A stretch of DNA of 64,000 bases from Bacillus thuringiensis (GTDB lineage Bacteria; Bacillota; Bacilli; Bacillales; Bacillaceae_G). The stretch is from the NCBI RefSeq assembly GCF_001182785.1, contig NZ_CP012099.1, forward strand, positions 3,284,501 through 3,348,500. Reading direction: 5' to 3'. A program made the position numbers and the translations under genes. Shown one piece after another: positions 39,398-47,775 of the stretch. Position 1 is the stretch's first letter. Each line of letters begins with the position of its first letter. A model generated the notes under the pieces. That model did not search any database and was not told the origin of the DNA. It worked only from the letters and a program-made list of their open reading frames with translations.

Positions 39398-39997
39398 TTA
39401 TTTTCTCATCAACTCCGCAATCCTCTTACTCCCCTCACTACCAACTTTCTCAAGTTTCTCCACAACTAAATTTCGTCTCTCTACAGAATGATTTTGACTT
39501 AACTTCGCTTTTCCTTCTATTTTATTTATCTTTATTTTGAATCCAACTATTCCCTTACTTAATCCTCCCATATAATTTGGATCTACATCATTAAGTGAGT
39601 AGGTGCTCTCTGGATCTTCATATTTATTTACTAAATCTTGAAGAGAATCTACTAATGTCTTCTCATCTTCAACAATTTCTAATTCACCATATACATGCAC
39701 TGCAACGTAATTCCATGTTGGTACTGCATTGTTTGTTTCATACCATGACGGAGAGATATAACTATGTGGTCCTTGAAATATAGCTAGTACTTGCTGAGTC
39801 CCAATATCTTTCCACTGTTCATTCGGTCGTGCGAAGTGACCATGTAAAGTAAGAGTTTCCCTATTTAGCAACAACGGCAAGTGCGTTGCATATGGTTCTC
39901 CGTTATGTTGAGAAAATAATGTCGCAAAGCTATTTTGTTCCATTATTTCGTACTTCATCTCTTCATCTTGTATTGCAAAGTATTTTGGTATGTACAT
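39398..39997 (-). CDS. paiB: PaiB-family FMN-binding transcriptional regulator
   Basis: A 199-residue protein of the PaiB family (B. subtilis PaiB, 207 residues), a flavin-reductase-like split-barrel fold implicated in repression of protease and sporulation genes. Characteristic segments are [57 protein letters not shown] and [14 protein letters not shown]. In B. subtilis paiB is paired with the acetyltransferase gene paiA; no paiA lies beside it here. AGAGGGAGC precedes the ATG. Confidence 0.85.
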   Translation of the reverse strand: MYIPKYFAIQDEEMKYEIMEQNSFATLFSQHNGEPYATHLPLLLNRETLTLHGHFARPNEQWKDIGTQQVLAIFQGPHSYISPSWYETNNAVPTWNYVAVHVYGELEIVEDEKTLVDSLQDLVNKYEDPESTYSLNDVDPNYMGGLSKGIVGFKIKINKIEGKAKLSQNHSVERRNLVVEKLEKVGSEGSKRIAELMRK

Positions 39998-40113
39998 AAG
40001 CTCCCTCTTTTCCGCTCTTTTCTATTTTGTTTCCTATTATATTTAGTAACCGCATCAATCAACAGGGCCAGTTTGTATTTGTTTTATAATGGCAGCTTTC
40101 TATTTCAAAACAA

Positions 40114-40140
40114 TAGGCAGCATGTATTCCATGCTGCTTT
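40114..40140 (-). terminator. Hairpin at the end of the GrpB-family gene
   Basis: GCAGCATG and CATGCTGC arms around a five-base loop, overlapping the stop region of the 40139 gene. The T run is short. Confidence 0.5.
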
Positions 40141-40666
40141 AGTTTATTTTTTCTAATATATTTGTAATAAATACGGTCTTACCCTCAATATAACTAGATC
40201 GATTTTTCGACTCTCTTGCTAACTCTTCCTTCAAGTTTCCATACTCATTAGCTACTTCAGTATGTTCACGAAGGTAATCTCGAAACACTATATGCCTTCT
40301 CAACTCTTCACTATTTTTATCACACACATATAAATGATGTTCCATCCAAACTGTATTTCCCTCGTTCCATGGAACGAACGTATCCTTTCTTCCAAACGCC
40401 TCTCTTCCTTTAAAGCTCCATTCTAACTGATGATAGTACCCTATCTTCTCAAGTTTTTTTACTACCTCATGAAAAATTTCGTACTCTTCTATTACAATAT
40501 CGATATCTAGTATTGGTTTTGATACAAGCCCTTTAACAGATGTACTCCCAACATGTTCAATAGATACAATGCTGTCTTCCATTACATTGTTAATAAGAGT
40601 GTATATTTTATTAAATTCACTTTCCCATTTGACATTATATTCTTCGATAGCAATTCTCTGCTTCAA
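40139..40666 (-). CDS. GrpB family protein (UPF0157)
   Basis: A 175-residue protein of the GrpB/UPF0157 family, a nucleotidyltransferase-like fold. Signatures are IVSIEHVGSTSVKGLVSKPILDIDIVIEE near residues 34-60 and MEHHLYVCDKNSEELRRHIVFRDYLR. The GS..pxxxxKPxxDI pattern is the remnant of the polymerase-beta catalytic site; the second acidic residue DIDI is present. Some members are fused to CoaE kinases, but the function of free GrpB is unknown. It is probably in one transcript with the DUF4260 gene, 23 bp upstream. Confidence 0.83.
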   Translation of the reverse strand: MKQRIAIEEYNVKWESEFNKIYTLINNVMEDSIVSIEHVGSTSVKGLVSKPILDIDIVIEEYEIFHEVVKKLEKIGYYHQLEWSFKGREAFGRKDTFVPWNEGNTVWMEHHLYVCDKNSEELRRHIVFRDYLREHTEVANEYGNLKEELARESKNRSSYIEGKTVFITNILEKIN

Positions 40667-40689
40667 CGTACCCCTCTTCTCAAAACAAA

Positions 40690-41037
40690 TTATAACCGTT
40701 GAATATGAGTATCCTTAAAATCCGTCTCATATTTCAATCCATATCCAAACATTCGATCCATTCCAATATGTGCTGTCCATATTAAGCCAATCATTATAAC
40801 GATATCCATCTTAAAATAGACACCTATTAGAACAATTAATATGGATATGATATATGTGTGACATACATTATATATTTTCGCACCAACGTGATTATTAATC
40901 CCATATGCTAACATTGATAGATCCGGCGCTAAAAGGAATACAAAAAATATAATCCAACTAAACTCATATATCGAATACATATAAATCGTGGCTATAAATA
41001 CAACCATTCCTTCAAAATGTACAATACGTTTTTGCAT
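40690..41037 (-). CDS. DUF4260 small membrane protein
   Basis: A 115-residue protein with about four membrane helices. The central FFVFLLAPDLSMLAYGINN and C-terminal WTAHIGMDRMFGYGLKYETDFKDTHI segments identify DUF4260. Function is unknown; the conserved histidines (FEGMVVF start His, GAKIYNVCHTY, TAHIGMDR) recall membrane metal-binding proteins, but this is speculation. It lies between the BASS transporter and GrpB-family genes on the same strand with 12 and 23 bp gaps, so all may be co-transcribed. Confidence 0.75.
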   Translation of the reverse strand: MQKRIVHFEGMVVFIATIYMYSIYEFSWIIFFVFLLAPDLSMLAYGINNHVGAKIYNVCHTYIISILIVLIGVYFKMDIVIMIGLIWTAHIGMDRMFGYGLKYETDFKDTHIQRL

Positions 41038-41049
41038 TATTTATCATTC

Positions 41050-42018
41050 CTATTTTTCTATATTTATTGATACATTTTCATCGCTGAAAGTATTCTTTTT
41101 ATTTTTTGACCAGATGGTTGCTAATATTGGCCCTGCAATGTTATGCCATACTGCCGCTAATACACTTGGGAGTGCAGCAGCAGGTCCAAAATGCGCTGTC
41201 GCCAGTGCAACACCTAAGCCAGAATTTTGCATTCCTACTTCTATTGAAATAGCCCTTCTTGTCCCTTCGTCTAGTCCAAGTACGAACGCAGTTATATATC
41301 CGAGCAAAAAACCGAAAGCATTATGGAGCATCACCGCAATAAAGATAAGAAGTCCTGAAGAAGTAATGCTACTTACATTCGCTGAAACAACTGCAGAAAC
41401 AATTATGATAATTGCTACAACTGATATTAAAGGAATAACAGTCATTCCTTTATTAACGATATGAGGGAAAAACTTTTTCACTACTAGTCCTAAAATAATA
41501 GGCACAATAATGACTTGTACGATAGAAAGAAACATGGACATAGCATTTACTGGCATCCATTGCCCCGCAAGTAATAGTAGAATGAGCGGTGTAGCAATTG
41601 GTGCTAGTAACGTTGATACTGAAGTCATTGCAATAGACAACGCTAAGTTCCCTTTTGCTAAATAAACCATAACATTTGATGCAGTGCCACCCGGTACTGA
41701 ACCGAGCAACACTAATCCAGCTGCTAATTCCGCTGGCAGGTCCATAACGTAGGCTAGTACGTATGCGACAAGTGGCATAATAATAAACTGAGCACATACA
41801 CCGATAATAACTGGCAATGGTTTTGTAGCGATGATTTTGAAATCAACAGCCTTCAATGTTAATCCCATCCCAAACATTACAATCCCAAGTAAAATCGTTA
41901 TGTAACTAGTTAACCCGAGAAATGGCGTGGGAGTGAAATATGCAATAGCTGCCATACAAATAACCCAAAATGCAAAATACTTTCCAGCTATATTACTTAT
42001 CGCTTCTAGTACTTTCAT
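41050..42018 (-). CDS. BASS-family (bile acid:sodium symporter-like) transporter
   Basis: A 322-residue carrier with about nine or ten membrane helices, similar in length to B. subtilis YocS. Family motifs are VMFGMGLTLKAVDF, LLGSVPGGTASNVMVYLAKGNLALSIAMTS (crossover helix) and SIEVGMQNSGLGVALATAHF. BASS members carry organic acids, including 2-oxoacids and, in plants, glycolate. It begins 4 bp after the end of a FAD-linked hydroxyacid oxidase gene. A substrate such as glycolate or D-lactate for both is a fair inference, not a demonstration. Confidence 0.86.
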   Translation of the reverse strand: MKVLEAISNIAGKYFAFWVICMAAIAYFTPTPFLGLTSYITILLGIVMFGMGLTLKAVDFKIIATKPLPVIIGVCAQFIIMPLVAYVLAYVMDLPAELAAGLVLLGSVPGGTASNVMVYLAKGNLALSIAMTSVSTLLAPIATPLILLLLAGQWMPVNAMSMFLSIVQVIIVPIILGLVVKKFFPHIVNKGMTVIPLISVVAIIIIVSAVVSANVSSITSSGLLIFIAVMLHNAFGFLLGYITAFVLGLDEGTRRAISIEVGMQNSGLGVALATAHFGPAAALPSVLAAVWHNIAGPILATIWSKNKKNTFSDENVSINIEK

Positions 42019-42022
42019 CCAC

Positions 42023-43414
42023 TCAGCCCCTATCTTTTAATTGAAACACCTTATTCGGATTCAAAATATTTTGCGGATCAAGAGCTTTCTTTATTTTCTC
42101 CATTACAAATAATGCCGCCCCATGTTCTTCTTCTTGATACTTTCGTTTTCCGATTCCAACGCCATGTTCTCCTGTACACGTTCCTCCTCGTTTAAGAGCA
42201 TACAAAACGATACTTTCGTTTATTTCGTCTGCCTTCTTCACTTCCTCTTTATCATTTGCGTCAATCATTAAGAGTACATGGAAATTCCCATCCCCAACAT
42301 GACCGAGAATACCACCAATAAGGCCTACTTTATCTAATACCTCTTTCGCATGTTGAATTGCGCCAGCTAATTCCGAAATTGGCACACATACGTCTGTACT
42401 CATTAGCTTTTTACCAGGATAACTATGCACGTAAGAGTACGCTAAGTTATGTCTTGCATCCCACAGTTTATTTCTCGCTGCTGTTTCCGTCTCAAATGCA
42501 ATTTCTATACATTTATGATCAAGAACGATTTCTTTCGTAAATTCAATATCTTGCTTTAACCCTGCTTCATTGCCGTGAAACTCTAAAAACAGTGTCGGTT
42601 CTTCTCTGTAACTTGTTTCATTGTAATGATTTACTTGTTTCATAGATAATTCATCAACGAGTTCAATTCTCGCGATTGGAATACCTGCTTGTAATATGTT
42701 AATTACAGCTTCTACTGCATCATTTATAGTTGGAAACGATGCCCTCGCAGCCATAACATGTTCTGGTATACCGTATACTTTTAAAGTTAACTCCGTGAAA
42801 CATCCAAGTGTTCCTTCTGATCCTACGAAAATACCATTTAAATGATAACCTGATGATGACTTCGCCGCTAAATTCCCGGTATGTATTACTTCTCCATCAG
42901 CAAGAACGACTTCTAAATCTCGCACTTGATCACGCATTACACCATACTTTACCGCTGTCGTTCCGCTCGCATTTGTAGCAGCCATTCCTCCTAACGTTGC
43001 ATCAGCTCCTGGGTCTACACTAAAAAATAATCCATACTTTTTCAATTCTTTATTAAGCTGAGAGCGCGTCACCCCTGGCTGTACTCTCACAAGAAAATCC
43101 TTTTCTCTTATTTCAAGTATTTTATTCATAAGAGAAAAGTCCATTGTAATTCCTTTTTCGTAAGGAATTACATGTCCCTCTAAACTGGACCCTACTCCAA
43201 ATGGAACGACAGCTGTCCCATGCTGACTCGCTATTTTCATTATCGAGCTAACTTCTTCGGTCGTTTTTGGAAAAACAACTACATCAGGTAAACTACTAAC
43301 ATGGTAAGATTCATCTTTACTATGTAACTCTCTTACTGTCATATTTATTACTACTCGATCTTCAGGAAGTATGCCTTTTAATTCATTTACTACATGTTCA
43401 ATTGTTATTTCCAT
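42023..43414 (-). CDS. FAD-linked D-2-hydroxyacid oxidase (GlcD/D-lactate dehydrogenase type)
   Basis: A 463-residue flavoprotein of the GlcD/DLD family, which oxidises D-lactate, glycolate or similar to the 2-oxoacid. The PP-loop FAD domain shows TAVVPFGVGSSLEGHVIP, DPGADATLGGMAATNASGTTAVKYG and GYHLNGIFVGSEGTLG; the C-terminal oxidase domain has HVGDGNFHVLLMID (metal His) and CTGEHGVGIGKRKYQEEEHG. AAAAGGAGAG precedes the chosen ATG; a TTG two codons upstream is less well placed. It is first in an operon with the BASS transporter. Confidence 0.9.
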   Translation of the reverse strand: MEITIEHVVNELKGILPEDRVVINMTVRELHSKDESYHVSSLPDVVVFPKTTEEVSSIMKIASQHGTAVVPFGVGSSLEGHVIPYEKGITMDFSLMNKILEIREKDFLVRVQPGVTRSQLNKELKKYGLFFSVDPGADATLGGMAATNASGTTAVKYGVMRDQVRDLEVVLADGEVIHTGNLAAKSSSGYHLNGIFVGSEGTLGCFTELTLKVYGIPEHVMAARASFPTINDAVEAVINILQAGIPIARIELVDELSMKQVNHYNETSYREEPTLFLEFHGNEAGLKQDIEFTKEIVLDHKCIEIAFETETAARNKLWDARHNLAYSYVHSYPGKKLMSTDVCVPISELAGAIQHAKEVLDKVGLIGGILGHVGDGNFHVLLMIDANDKEEVKKADEINESIVLYALKRGGTCTGEHGVGIGKRKYQEEEHGAALFVMEKIKKALDPQNILNPNKVFQLKDRG

Positions 43415-43502
43415 AATCAACTCTCCTTTTTAATTTTAAAACAAGTATACCATCTTTATATAAAATAATTAGAAAAATGAGATTATTTAAATCTGAACAT
43501 AC

Positions 43503-43541
43503 AAAAAAGAACCTGCAGCACACGCTACAAGTTCTTTTTTT
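43503..43541. terminator. Terminator after the DUF2871 gene
   Basis: AAAAAAGAAC and GTTCTTTTTT arms, with inner TGCAGCA/TACA partial pairing, immediately past the DUF2871 stop in the leftward direction. Confidence 0.65.
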
Positions 43542-43542
43542 A

Positions 43543-43941
43543 CTACATTTTAAACGATTTTTTTATTAACAACATAAACCAAATTAAAGTAACTGCCATC
43601 AACGAATGAGAAAACCCTACAATATAAGTTAACCCTTTAAAGTCAGCTCCATTTAACTGAAGAAGCCCTCTCGCTGCTAGCGAACCTAACATTAATGTTA
43701 ATGCAATGTTATGTAAAACAAACCACTTATTAAACCCTTGCACTTCATGAAACGCGAATACTTTTGCTAATCCTAAAGCAATTAAAAAGAAGAAAAATCC
43801 AAGTACAAGTGTATGTGTATGCAAAAGATTTAATAAAGTAGATCCTAAAATCCCTTTATACTTACCATACTCCCTGGCGAAAATCCCTGATAATAAACCG
43901 ATAATCAAATACGTAAACGATGCATTATATAATTTCTTCAT
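43543..43941 (-). CDS. DUF2871 membrane protein
   Basis: A 132-residue protein with four membrane helices, recognised as DUF2871 from YLIIGLLSGIFAREYGKY, LLHTHTLVLGFFFFL, FNKWFVLHNIALTLMLGSLAARG and YIVGFSHSLMAVTLIWFM. The histidines inside helices (HTHT, LHN, FSHS) resemble the haem-ligand layout of cytochrome-oxidase-like small proteins; this is an observation only. The start is the ATG behind AAGGAGGTAC; the longer frame extends past it without a binding site. Monocistronic. Confidence 0.75.
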   Translation of the reverse strand: MKKLYNASFTYLIIGLLSGIFAREYGKYKGILGSTLLNLLHTHTLVLGFFFFLIALGLAKVFAFHEVQGFNKWFVLHNIALTLMLGSLAARGLLQLNGADFKGLTYIVGFSHSLMAVTLIWFMLLIKKSFKM

Positions 43942-44194
43942 TATGTACCTCCTTGAGTAGAATGTGTAGTGTGTCATATTTAGTAATAATGATAGTTATA
44001 TAGTAAAAACTCCTAGTCACCTAGGAGTCATTGTATAAGCATCTCACTCTTTACAATCAATCCTAATTATAAAATATCTCTCTATACAAAACAAACGAAC
44101 TTTATGTGAACAAACACCCCTATTAAAATATGTTGCACTTTTGTTTTACACAATCCATACTAATTGTTATAACTTTTTAAAGGTGGTGTAATAA

Positions 44195-44698
44195 TTGATA
44201 GTTCTTAAAACTGAACGTCTTAATCTTCGTTGGTTTGATATAAAAGACGCTCCTTTTATTCTTGATTTAGTAAACGATCCTGCATGGATTCAGTTTATCG
44301 GTGACAAAGGAGTTAGAAACTTAGAAGATGCAAAAAATTATATTGTAAACGGTCCTATCGATATGTATAACAAACTCGGATTTGGCCTTTACTTAGTAGA
44401 ACGCAAAGAAGATCTCACTCCACTTGGTATGTGTGGCCTTATTAAAAGAGATTCATTAGAAGACGTTGATATCGGATTTGCCTTTTTGGAAACATTCCGT
44501 TCAAAAGGATATGGCTACGAGTCAGCTTCTGCGATAATCGAATACGGTGTACAAAAGCTCGGCATGAAACGAATTGTAGCAATTACTTCTATAGATAACA
44601 TCGCCTCAGGAAAGCTTTTAGAAAAAGTAGGATTACGATTTGAGAAAATCATTTCAGATTCAGGAGAAGATTTAAAATTATTTGGGTATAACGCATAG
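44195..44698 (+). CDS. GNAT acetyltransferase, RimJ/RimL-like
   Basis: A 167-residue N-acetyltransferase of the RimJ/RimL group (LKTERLNLRWFDIKDAPFI start; DVDIGFAFLETFRSKGYGYESASAIIEYG with the acetyl-CoA loop; RIVAITSIDNIASGKLLEKVGLRF near the end). Substrates of this group range from ribosomal proteins to antibiotics. The start is TTG, supported by AAAGGTGGTG. A very strong terminator overlaps the stop. A decayed piece of a related gene lies at 45094, which suggests an earlier duplication. Confidence 0.85.
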   Translation: MIVLKTERLNLRWFDIKDAPFILDLVNDPAWIQFIGDKGVRNLEDAKNYIVNGPIDMYNKLGFGLYLVERKEDLTPLGMCGLIKRDSLEDVDIGFAFLETFRSKGYGYESASAIIEYGVQKLGMKRIVAITSIDNIASGKLLEKVGLRFEKIISDSGEDLKLFGYNA

Positions 44699-44733
44699 TA
44701 AAGAAGGTCGCCTTGAATGGCGACCTTCTTTAC
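44698..44733 (+). terminator. Very strong terminator
   Basis: Perfect 15-bp arms GTAAAGAAGGTCGCC and GGCGACCTTCTTTAC with a six-base loop, starting at the GNAT stop codon. Confidence 0.85.
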
Positions 44734-44899
44734 TACTTTACTGATCTCGTAATAATACTTTTAGTTACATTATAGTTTTGCAGTAATTCTTGTGATTACT
44801 ACTATTCCTTTCATATCACATTTTTGGAAATTCATAGAAATAAAACTTTCACTTCCAAATAAATTATATTAATATATTAAATAAAGGAAGTGAGAATAA

Positions 44900-45082
44900 A
44901 TGGAACAACCGCTATTTTTATTAGTTCTTCAATTCATTGCATTTGTATTAATCATTTGTATCGTATATGGGATCTTGTACAATACCGTATTAAATTTAAA
45001 TATGCCTAAATGGACTGCACATATAGTAGCTACGGTATTTACACTTGGTATCGCCTATCAAGTTTTTATAAATTTTATTTGA
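44900..45082 (+). CDS. Small two-helix membrane protein
   Basis: A 60-residue protein with two predicted membrane helices (about residues 5-28 and 40-58) joined by the loop NLNMPKWTAH. AAAGGAAGTGAG stands before the ATG. No family is recognised. The sequence is clean and well supported by its ribosome binding site, so it is probably a real conserved small membrane protein. Immediately downstream lies the decayed acetyltransferase fragment. Confidence 0.6.
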   Translation: MEQPLFLLVLQFIAFVLIICIVYGILYNTVLNLNMPKWTAHIVATVFTLGIAYQVFINFI

Positions 45083-45093
45083 AAAAATTTTTT

Positions 45094-45177
45094 AGCAATT
45101 ACTTCTATTGTTGATGCAGTAAAGCTTTTAGAAAAGCAGAATTGCAATTTAAGAGGATTATTTCAAAATCAGGAAAC
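45094..45177 (+). pseudogene. Fragment of a GNAT acetyltransferase gene
   Basis: This stretch parallels the 3' end of the intact acetyltransferase at 44578-44673: AGCAATTACTTCTAT is identical, AAAGCTTTTAGAAAA recurs, then AAGAGGATTATTTCAAAATC echoes the following part. Translated, it gives AITSIVDAVKLLEKQ compared with AITSIDNIASGKLLEK. It has no start, no upstream half and internal shifts, so it is a dead remnant of a paralogue. Confidence 0.6.
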
Positions 45178-45285
45178 GTAGCCATTTTTTATAAAGTCTG
45201 TCCTGCGCAAAATAGTAAAGAAGTTAGTTCCGCTGAAAATGTGTTTGCATAACAAGAAATGAATTTAATTGATCCTGCAAAAATT

Positions 45286-45444
45286 TTATTTTAATTCTAG
45301 TTCTATTGTTTGAAATCGTTCTAGGGTACCATTTGTGTGGACTTTAAAATTTTTCATTTGCGTACCAAAATGTTGCGTTAAGTAAAATGTATCACCAGTT
45401 ATTAAATTTCCAATCTTCCAATGAGGTTGATATGTACTTTCCAT
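45286..45444 (-). CDS. Possible small protein or gene fragment, 52 residues
   Basis: MESTYQPHWKIGNLITGDTF, then YLTQHFGTQMKNFKVHTNG and TLERFQTIELELK reads like an ordinary beta-rich protein rather than a chance frame. The ribosome binding site is weak (AGGGG 13 bases before the ATG). It might be the end of a lost gene. The remaining sequence to 45960 has one orphan terminator and no recognised gene. Confidence 0.3.
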   Translation of the reverse strand: MESTYQPHWKIGNLITGDTFYLTQHFGTQMKNFKVHTNGTLERFQTIELELK

Positions 45445-45576
45445 GGAACTTTCTAAACCCCTAATCATTACTAAATTGATATATATAATGATGATGAACT
45501 ATTCAACATTTTCGTTAAAGATAGTCTCTAACTACCTAATGAACTCAAGTATACGCATCTTCAGTCATTTTAAGAG

Positions 45577-45610
45577 ATACAAAAGGCACCCTTTCGGGTG
45601 CTTTTTGTAT
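45577..45610. terminator. Orphan terminator
   Basis: ATACAAAAGGCACCC and GGGTGCTTTTTGTAT arms with a four-base loop. No intact gene ends at it, so it probably marks a deleted or decayed gene. Confidence 0.7.
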
Positions 45611-45960
45611 AAAAACCCCATTTTATATTCGATACCAACCACGAACCTTTTTAGAATAATAGTATCATTATGTCTCCTTTTTAGAGATTATTTTTAATTA
45701 CCTTGAATTTTTTGCACCAGAACCGGAAAATCCCTGACTACTCGAAATATCAACTATCAGGTGCTAATATTCAATAACGCGTACCGAAAATGATTAAACA
45801 TTATTATAAATCAGCGTAACGTTTAGGAAGTCGATTTTTCTCTTATCGAAATTTAATTAGCTTACAGTAATACAATAGTCATATATTTTTAAGAATAACG
45901 GAAGAATATATAGAAATCGCTACAAAAATGTGAAGTTTAATTAATTTAGGAGGAACAAAC

Positions 45961-46452
45961 TTGTTTAATCAGATTGTGAAAGTTATACCAAATTTATTTA
46001 CGATTGGAAATTTATTGTGTGGTGTTTTCTCAATCACCTTAAATATGAGTGAATATTTGGGATTAGCCTCTATTTTCATTTTCTTTTCAGCTGTTTTAGA
46101 TTTTCTTGATGGAAGAATTGCGAGAAAATTAAAAGTGAATAGTGAGTTTGGTGTAGAATTGGATTCCTTAGCTGATATTGTTAGTTTCGGCGTCGCTCCT
46201 GCGCTTTTATTTCATACGATAGCAACACCTTCTATTTTAACTTCTTTGGCATTTATCCTTTTCCCAACAATGGGTGCTTTAAGATTAGCTAAATTTAGTA
46301 TTAAACCAACTATTGGATATTTTAAGGGATTACCTATTCCAGCTGCAGGATTATCATTGGCTGGTATGGGATTGTTTTCATATAGCAATACATGGATTAC
46401 ATTAACCCTTGCTCTCTTAATGGTAAGTCCCATTAGGTTTAAAAAATTTTAA
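45961..46452 (+). CDS. pssA: CDP-diacylglycerol-serine O-phosphatidyltransferase
   Basis: A 163-residue integral membrane enzyme that makes phosphatidylserine from CDP-diacylglycerol and serine. The CDP-alcohol phosphotransferase motif is complete: DG, two residues, AR, eight residues, G, three residues, D, three residues, D within residues 46-70. It starts with TTG behind AGGAGG. B. subtilis PssA is about 177 residues; this ends earlier at LMVSPIRFKKF, and its last codons lie in one arm of a 13-bp inverted repeat, so the end may have been altered. No psd gene is adjacent, as would be usual. Confidence 0.83.
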   Translation: MFNQIVKVIPNLFTIGNLLCGVFSITLNMSEYLGLASIFIFFSAVLDFLDGRIARKLKVNSEFGVELDSLADIVSFGVAPALLFHTIATPSILTSLAFILFPTMGALRLAKFSIKPTIGYFKGLPIPAAGLSLAGMGLFSYSNTWITLTLALLMVSPIRFKKF

Positions 46453-46472
46453 TTGAAGTCCATTAAGAGAGC
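46411..46472. repeat. 13-bp inverted repeat at the pssA 3' end
   Basis: GCTCTCTTAATGG (46411-46423) and CCATTAAGAGAGC (46460-46472) flank the last codons and stop of pssA with a 36-base interval. It may be a weak terminator or the scar of a small inversion. Confidence 0.5.
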
Positions 46473-46620
46473 ATTTCAAATGAATTTAACGTTTCAATAA
46501 GTATAAAAAAGTGGGACAATAATATTAAATTAAGTGCCATTCGTAAGAATTTAAACCTTGTATTTATGACTATTGGATTAATCCATCGATATGTTGTTGT
46601 AGAACGTCAATATACTTTTA

Positions 46621-46652
46621 ACAGGAGCTCCCTTAATCAAGAGAGCCCCTGT
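46621..46652 (-). terminator. Terminator of a 34-residue gene
   Basis: ACAGGAGCTCCCTT and AAGAGAGCCCCTGT arms with a four-base loop, three bases past the stop of the small minus-strand gene. Confidence 0.75.
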
Positions 46653-46654
46653 GC

Positions 46655-46759
46655 TTATTTCTTCTTCTTTTCTGTCGGTTGGCTTTGTTTAGCGAAATTA
46701 GATGAATCATCAAATTTCGGTTTCTTTTTACCAGCATTATTACTTCTACCTTTTCCCAT
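46655..46759 (-). CDS. Small lysine-rich protein, 34 residues
   Basis: MGKGRSNNAGKKKPKFDDSS followed by NFAKQSQPTEKKKK. GGGAGGCGG lies 9-11 bases before the ATG and a strong hairpin follows the stop, so this is a real transcription unit. The basic, glycine/asparagine-rich, disordered composition resembles minor small acid-soluble spore proteins, but I cannot assign it to a named one. It is too short to be called by most gene finders. Confidence 0.6.
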   Translation of the reverse strand: MGKGRSNNAGKKKPKFDDSSNFAKQSQPTEKKKK

Positions 46760-46859
46760 ATGTAATGTACCGCCTCCCACCCTCACTATTCGCAATAAAA
46801 AATTCTCTTGTATCCAAGAATTTTTTTTATTGGGTTCTTATTGATAATGCCTAAGTCTT

Positions 46860-47030
46860 CTAACACTGCCATTCCGTAAAAGATGGATCCACTGTAAAAT
46901 TCTTTAATGCTGAAACATATATTACATTTTTATATCTAACCGGATAATCAATTAATAATCCTAATGTATTTCCTGAAGCTACAATAATTATGATTTCCTT
47001 GTCTAACACTTCATCTATAACTTCTTTTAA
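46860..47030 (-). pseudogene. Subtilase (S8 peptidase) fragment
   Basis: A 56-codon frame without a start, bounded upstream by a stop, reads KEVIDEVLDKEIIIIVASGN then TLGLLIDYPVRYKNVIYVSA. This matches the subtilisin-family region with the oxyanion Asn (V-A-x-G-N) and the YPA.Y..VI.V.A strand. The catalytic Ser and His regions are missing. It is a remnant of a serine protease gene; the identity is by motif only. Confidence 0.55.
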
Positions 47031-47051
47031 TTATTCTTACCTATCATTTTC

Positions 47052-47730
47052 CTACACATTGAGATTGCATATTGTATAAGGAAGCCCTTCTTCTTTCCAT
47101 GCAAGAAATCCTCCCTTTAAATTCACTACTTCCTTTATACTAGCTCTTTGTAAAATACTAGCTGCTATAAGGGAACGCAATCCGGTTCGACATTGCAAAA
47201 CTATTGAACAATTTTTCGGTATATAATCTAATTGTTCAAATAGATTGCCTAAAGTGATATATTGCATCATGAAGGTTTCCTTCCTCCCACTCTGCTGTAC
47301 TACGCACATCGATAACCTTAACACTTCCACTTTTTATATACGGATATAATTCAATCGATGTTTTTTCTTTGTAACTTTCAAATCTATTAAGTTTCTGTAT
47401 TACTTTTTAGGGTGCAAAAGCAATAATATTATCTAACCCAATAGATTCAAATTCTCTAATAACTGCCTCCACTTTAACCTTTTCCTCATCTAAAATTATT
47501 AAAGTTTCTGTTTTATAATCTAATAACCATCCACATCAAGTTGTGAAAGAATTTTTATAAGGTATGTTTATTGACTTCTCAATATGACCTGCAGCAAAAC
47601 TCGATACATCTCTTATATCAACTATTTGGTGAACACTGCTCAAAATTTCTTGAAATTCTTCTACTGTATTAATAGCAGTTCTCTTTCTTTTCTTGCGAAT
47701 TTTGGGACCATACTTATTTAAATTCTTCAT
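47052..47730 (-). pseudogene. Rhodanese pair from an MBL-fold/rhodanese protein (YrkH-like), broken
   Basis: Joined across two internal stops the minus strand encodes two rhodanese domains. The first is EEFQEILSSVHQIVDIRDVS and SFAAGHIEKSINIPYKNSFTT, then a TGA where Trp is expected. The linker DYKTETLIILDEEKV and ESIGLDNIIAFAP ends at TAA. The second domain, with a further break near 47290, has IVLQCRTGLRSLIAASILQ with the sulfur-accepting Cys loop and NLKGGFLAWKEEGLP. The N-terminal metallo-beta-lactamase domain is absent. Intact relatives act in persulfide metabolism. Confidence 0.7.
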
Positions 47731-47739
47731 TTTTTGTAT

Positions 47740-47775
47740 ATAATGCGATAAAATTGTGAAATTTTATCGCATTAT
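47740..47775. repeat. Perfect 15-bp inverted repeat
   Basis: ATAATGCGATAAAAT and ATTTTATCGCATTAT around a six-base loop, ten bases upstream of the broken rhodanese gene. It could be an old operator or a terminator for something read from the right. The rest of 47731-48076 is AT-rich and shows only the promoter region of the next gene. Confidence 0.5.

Noticed and set aside
41453..41797. 114-codon minus-strand frame rich in Cys and Tyr inside the BASS gene
   Set aside because: Same-strand out-of-frame shadow of the transporter's hydrophobic codons.
46566..46844. 92-codon plus-strand frame with Phe-rich stretch
   Set aside because: It is the antisense of the lysine-rich 34-residue gene and its terminator.
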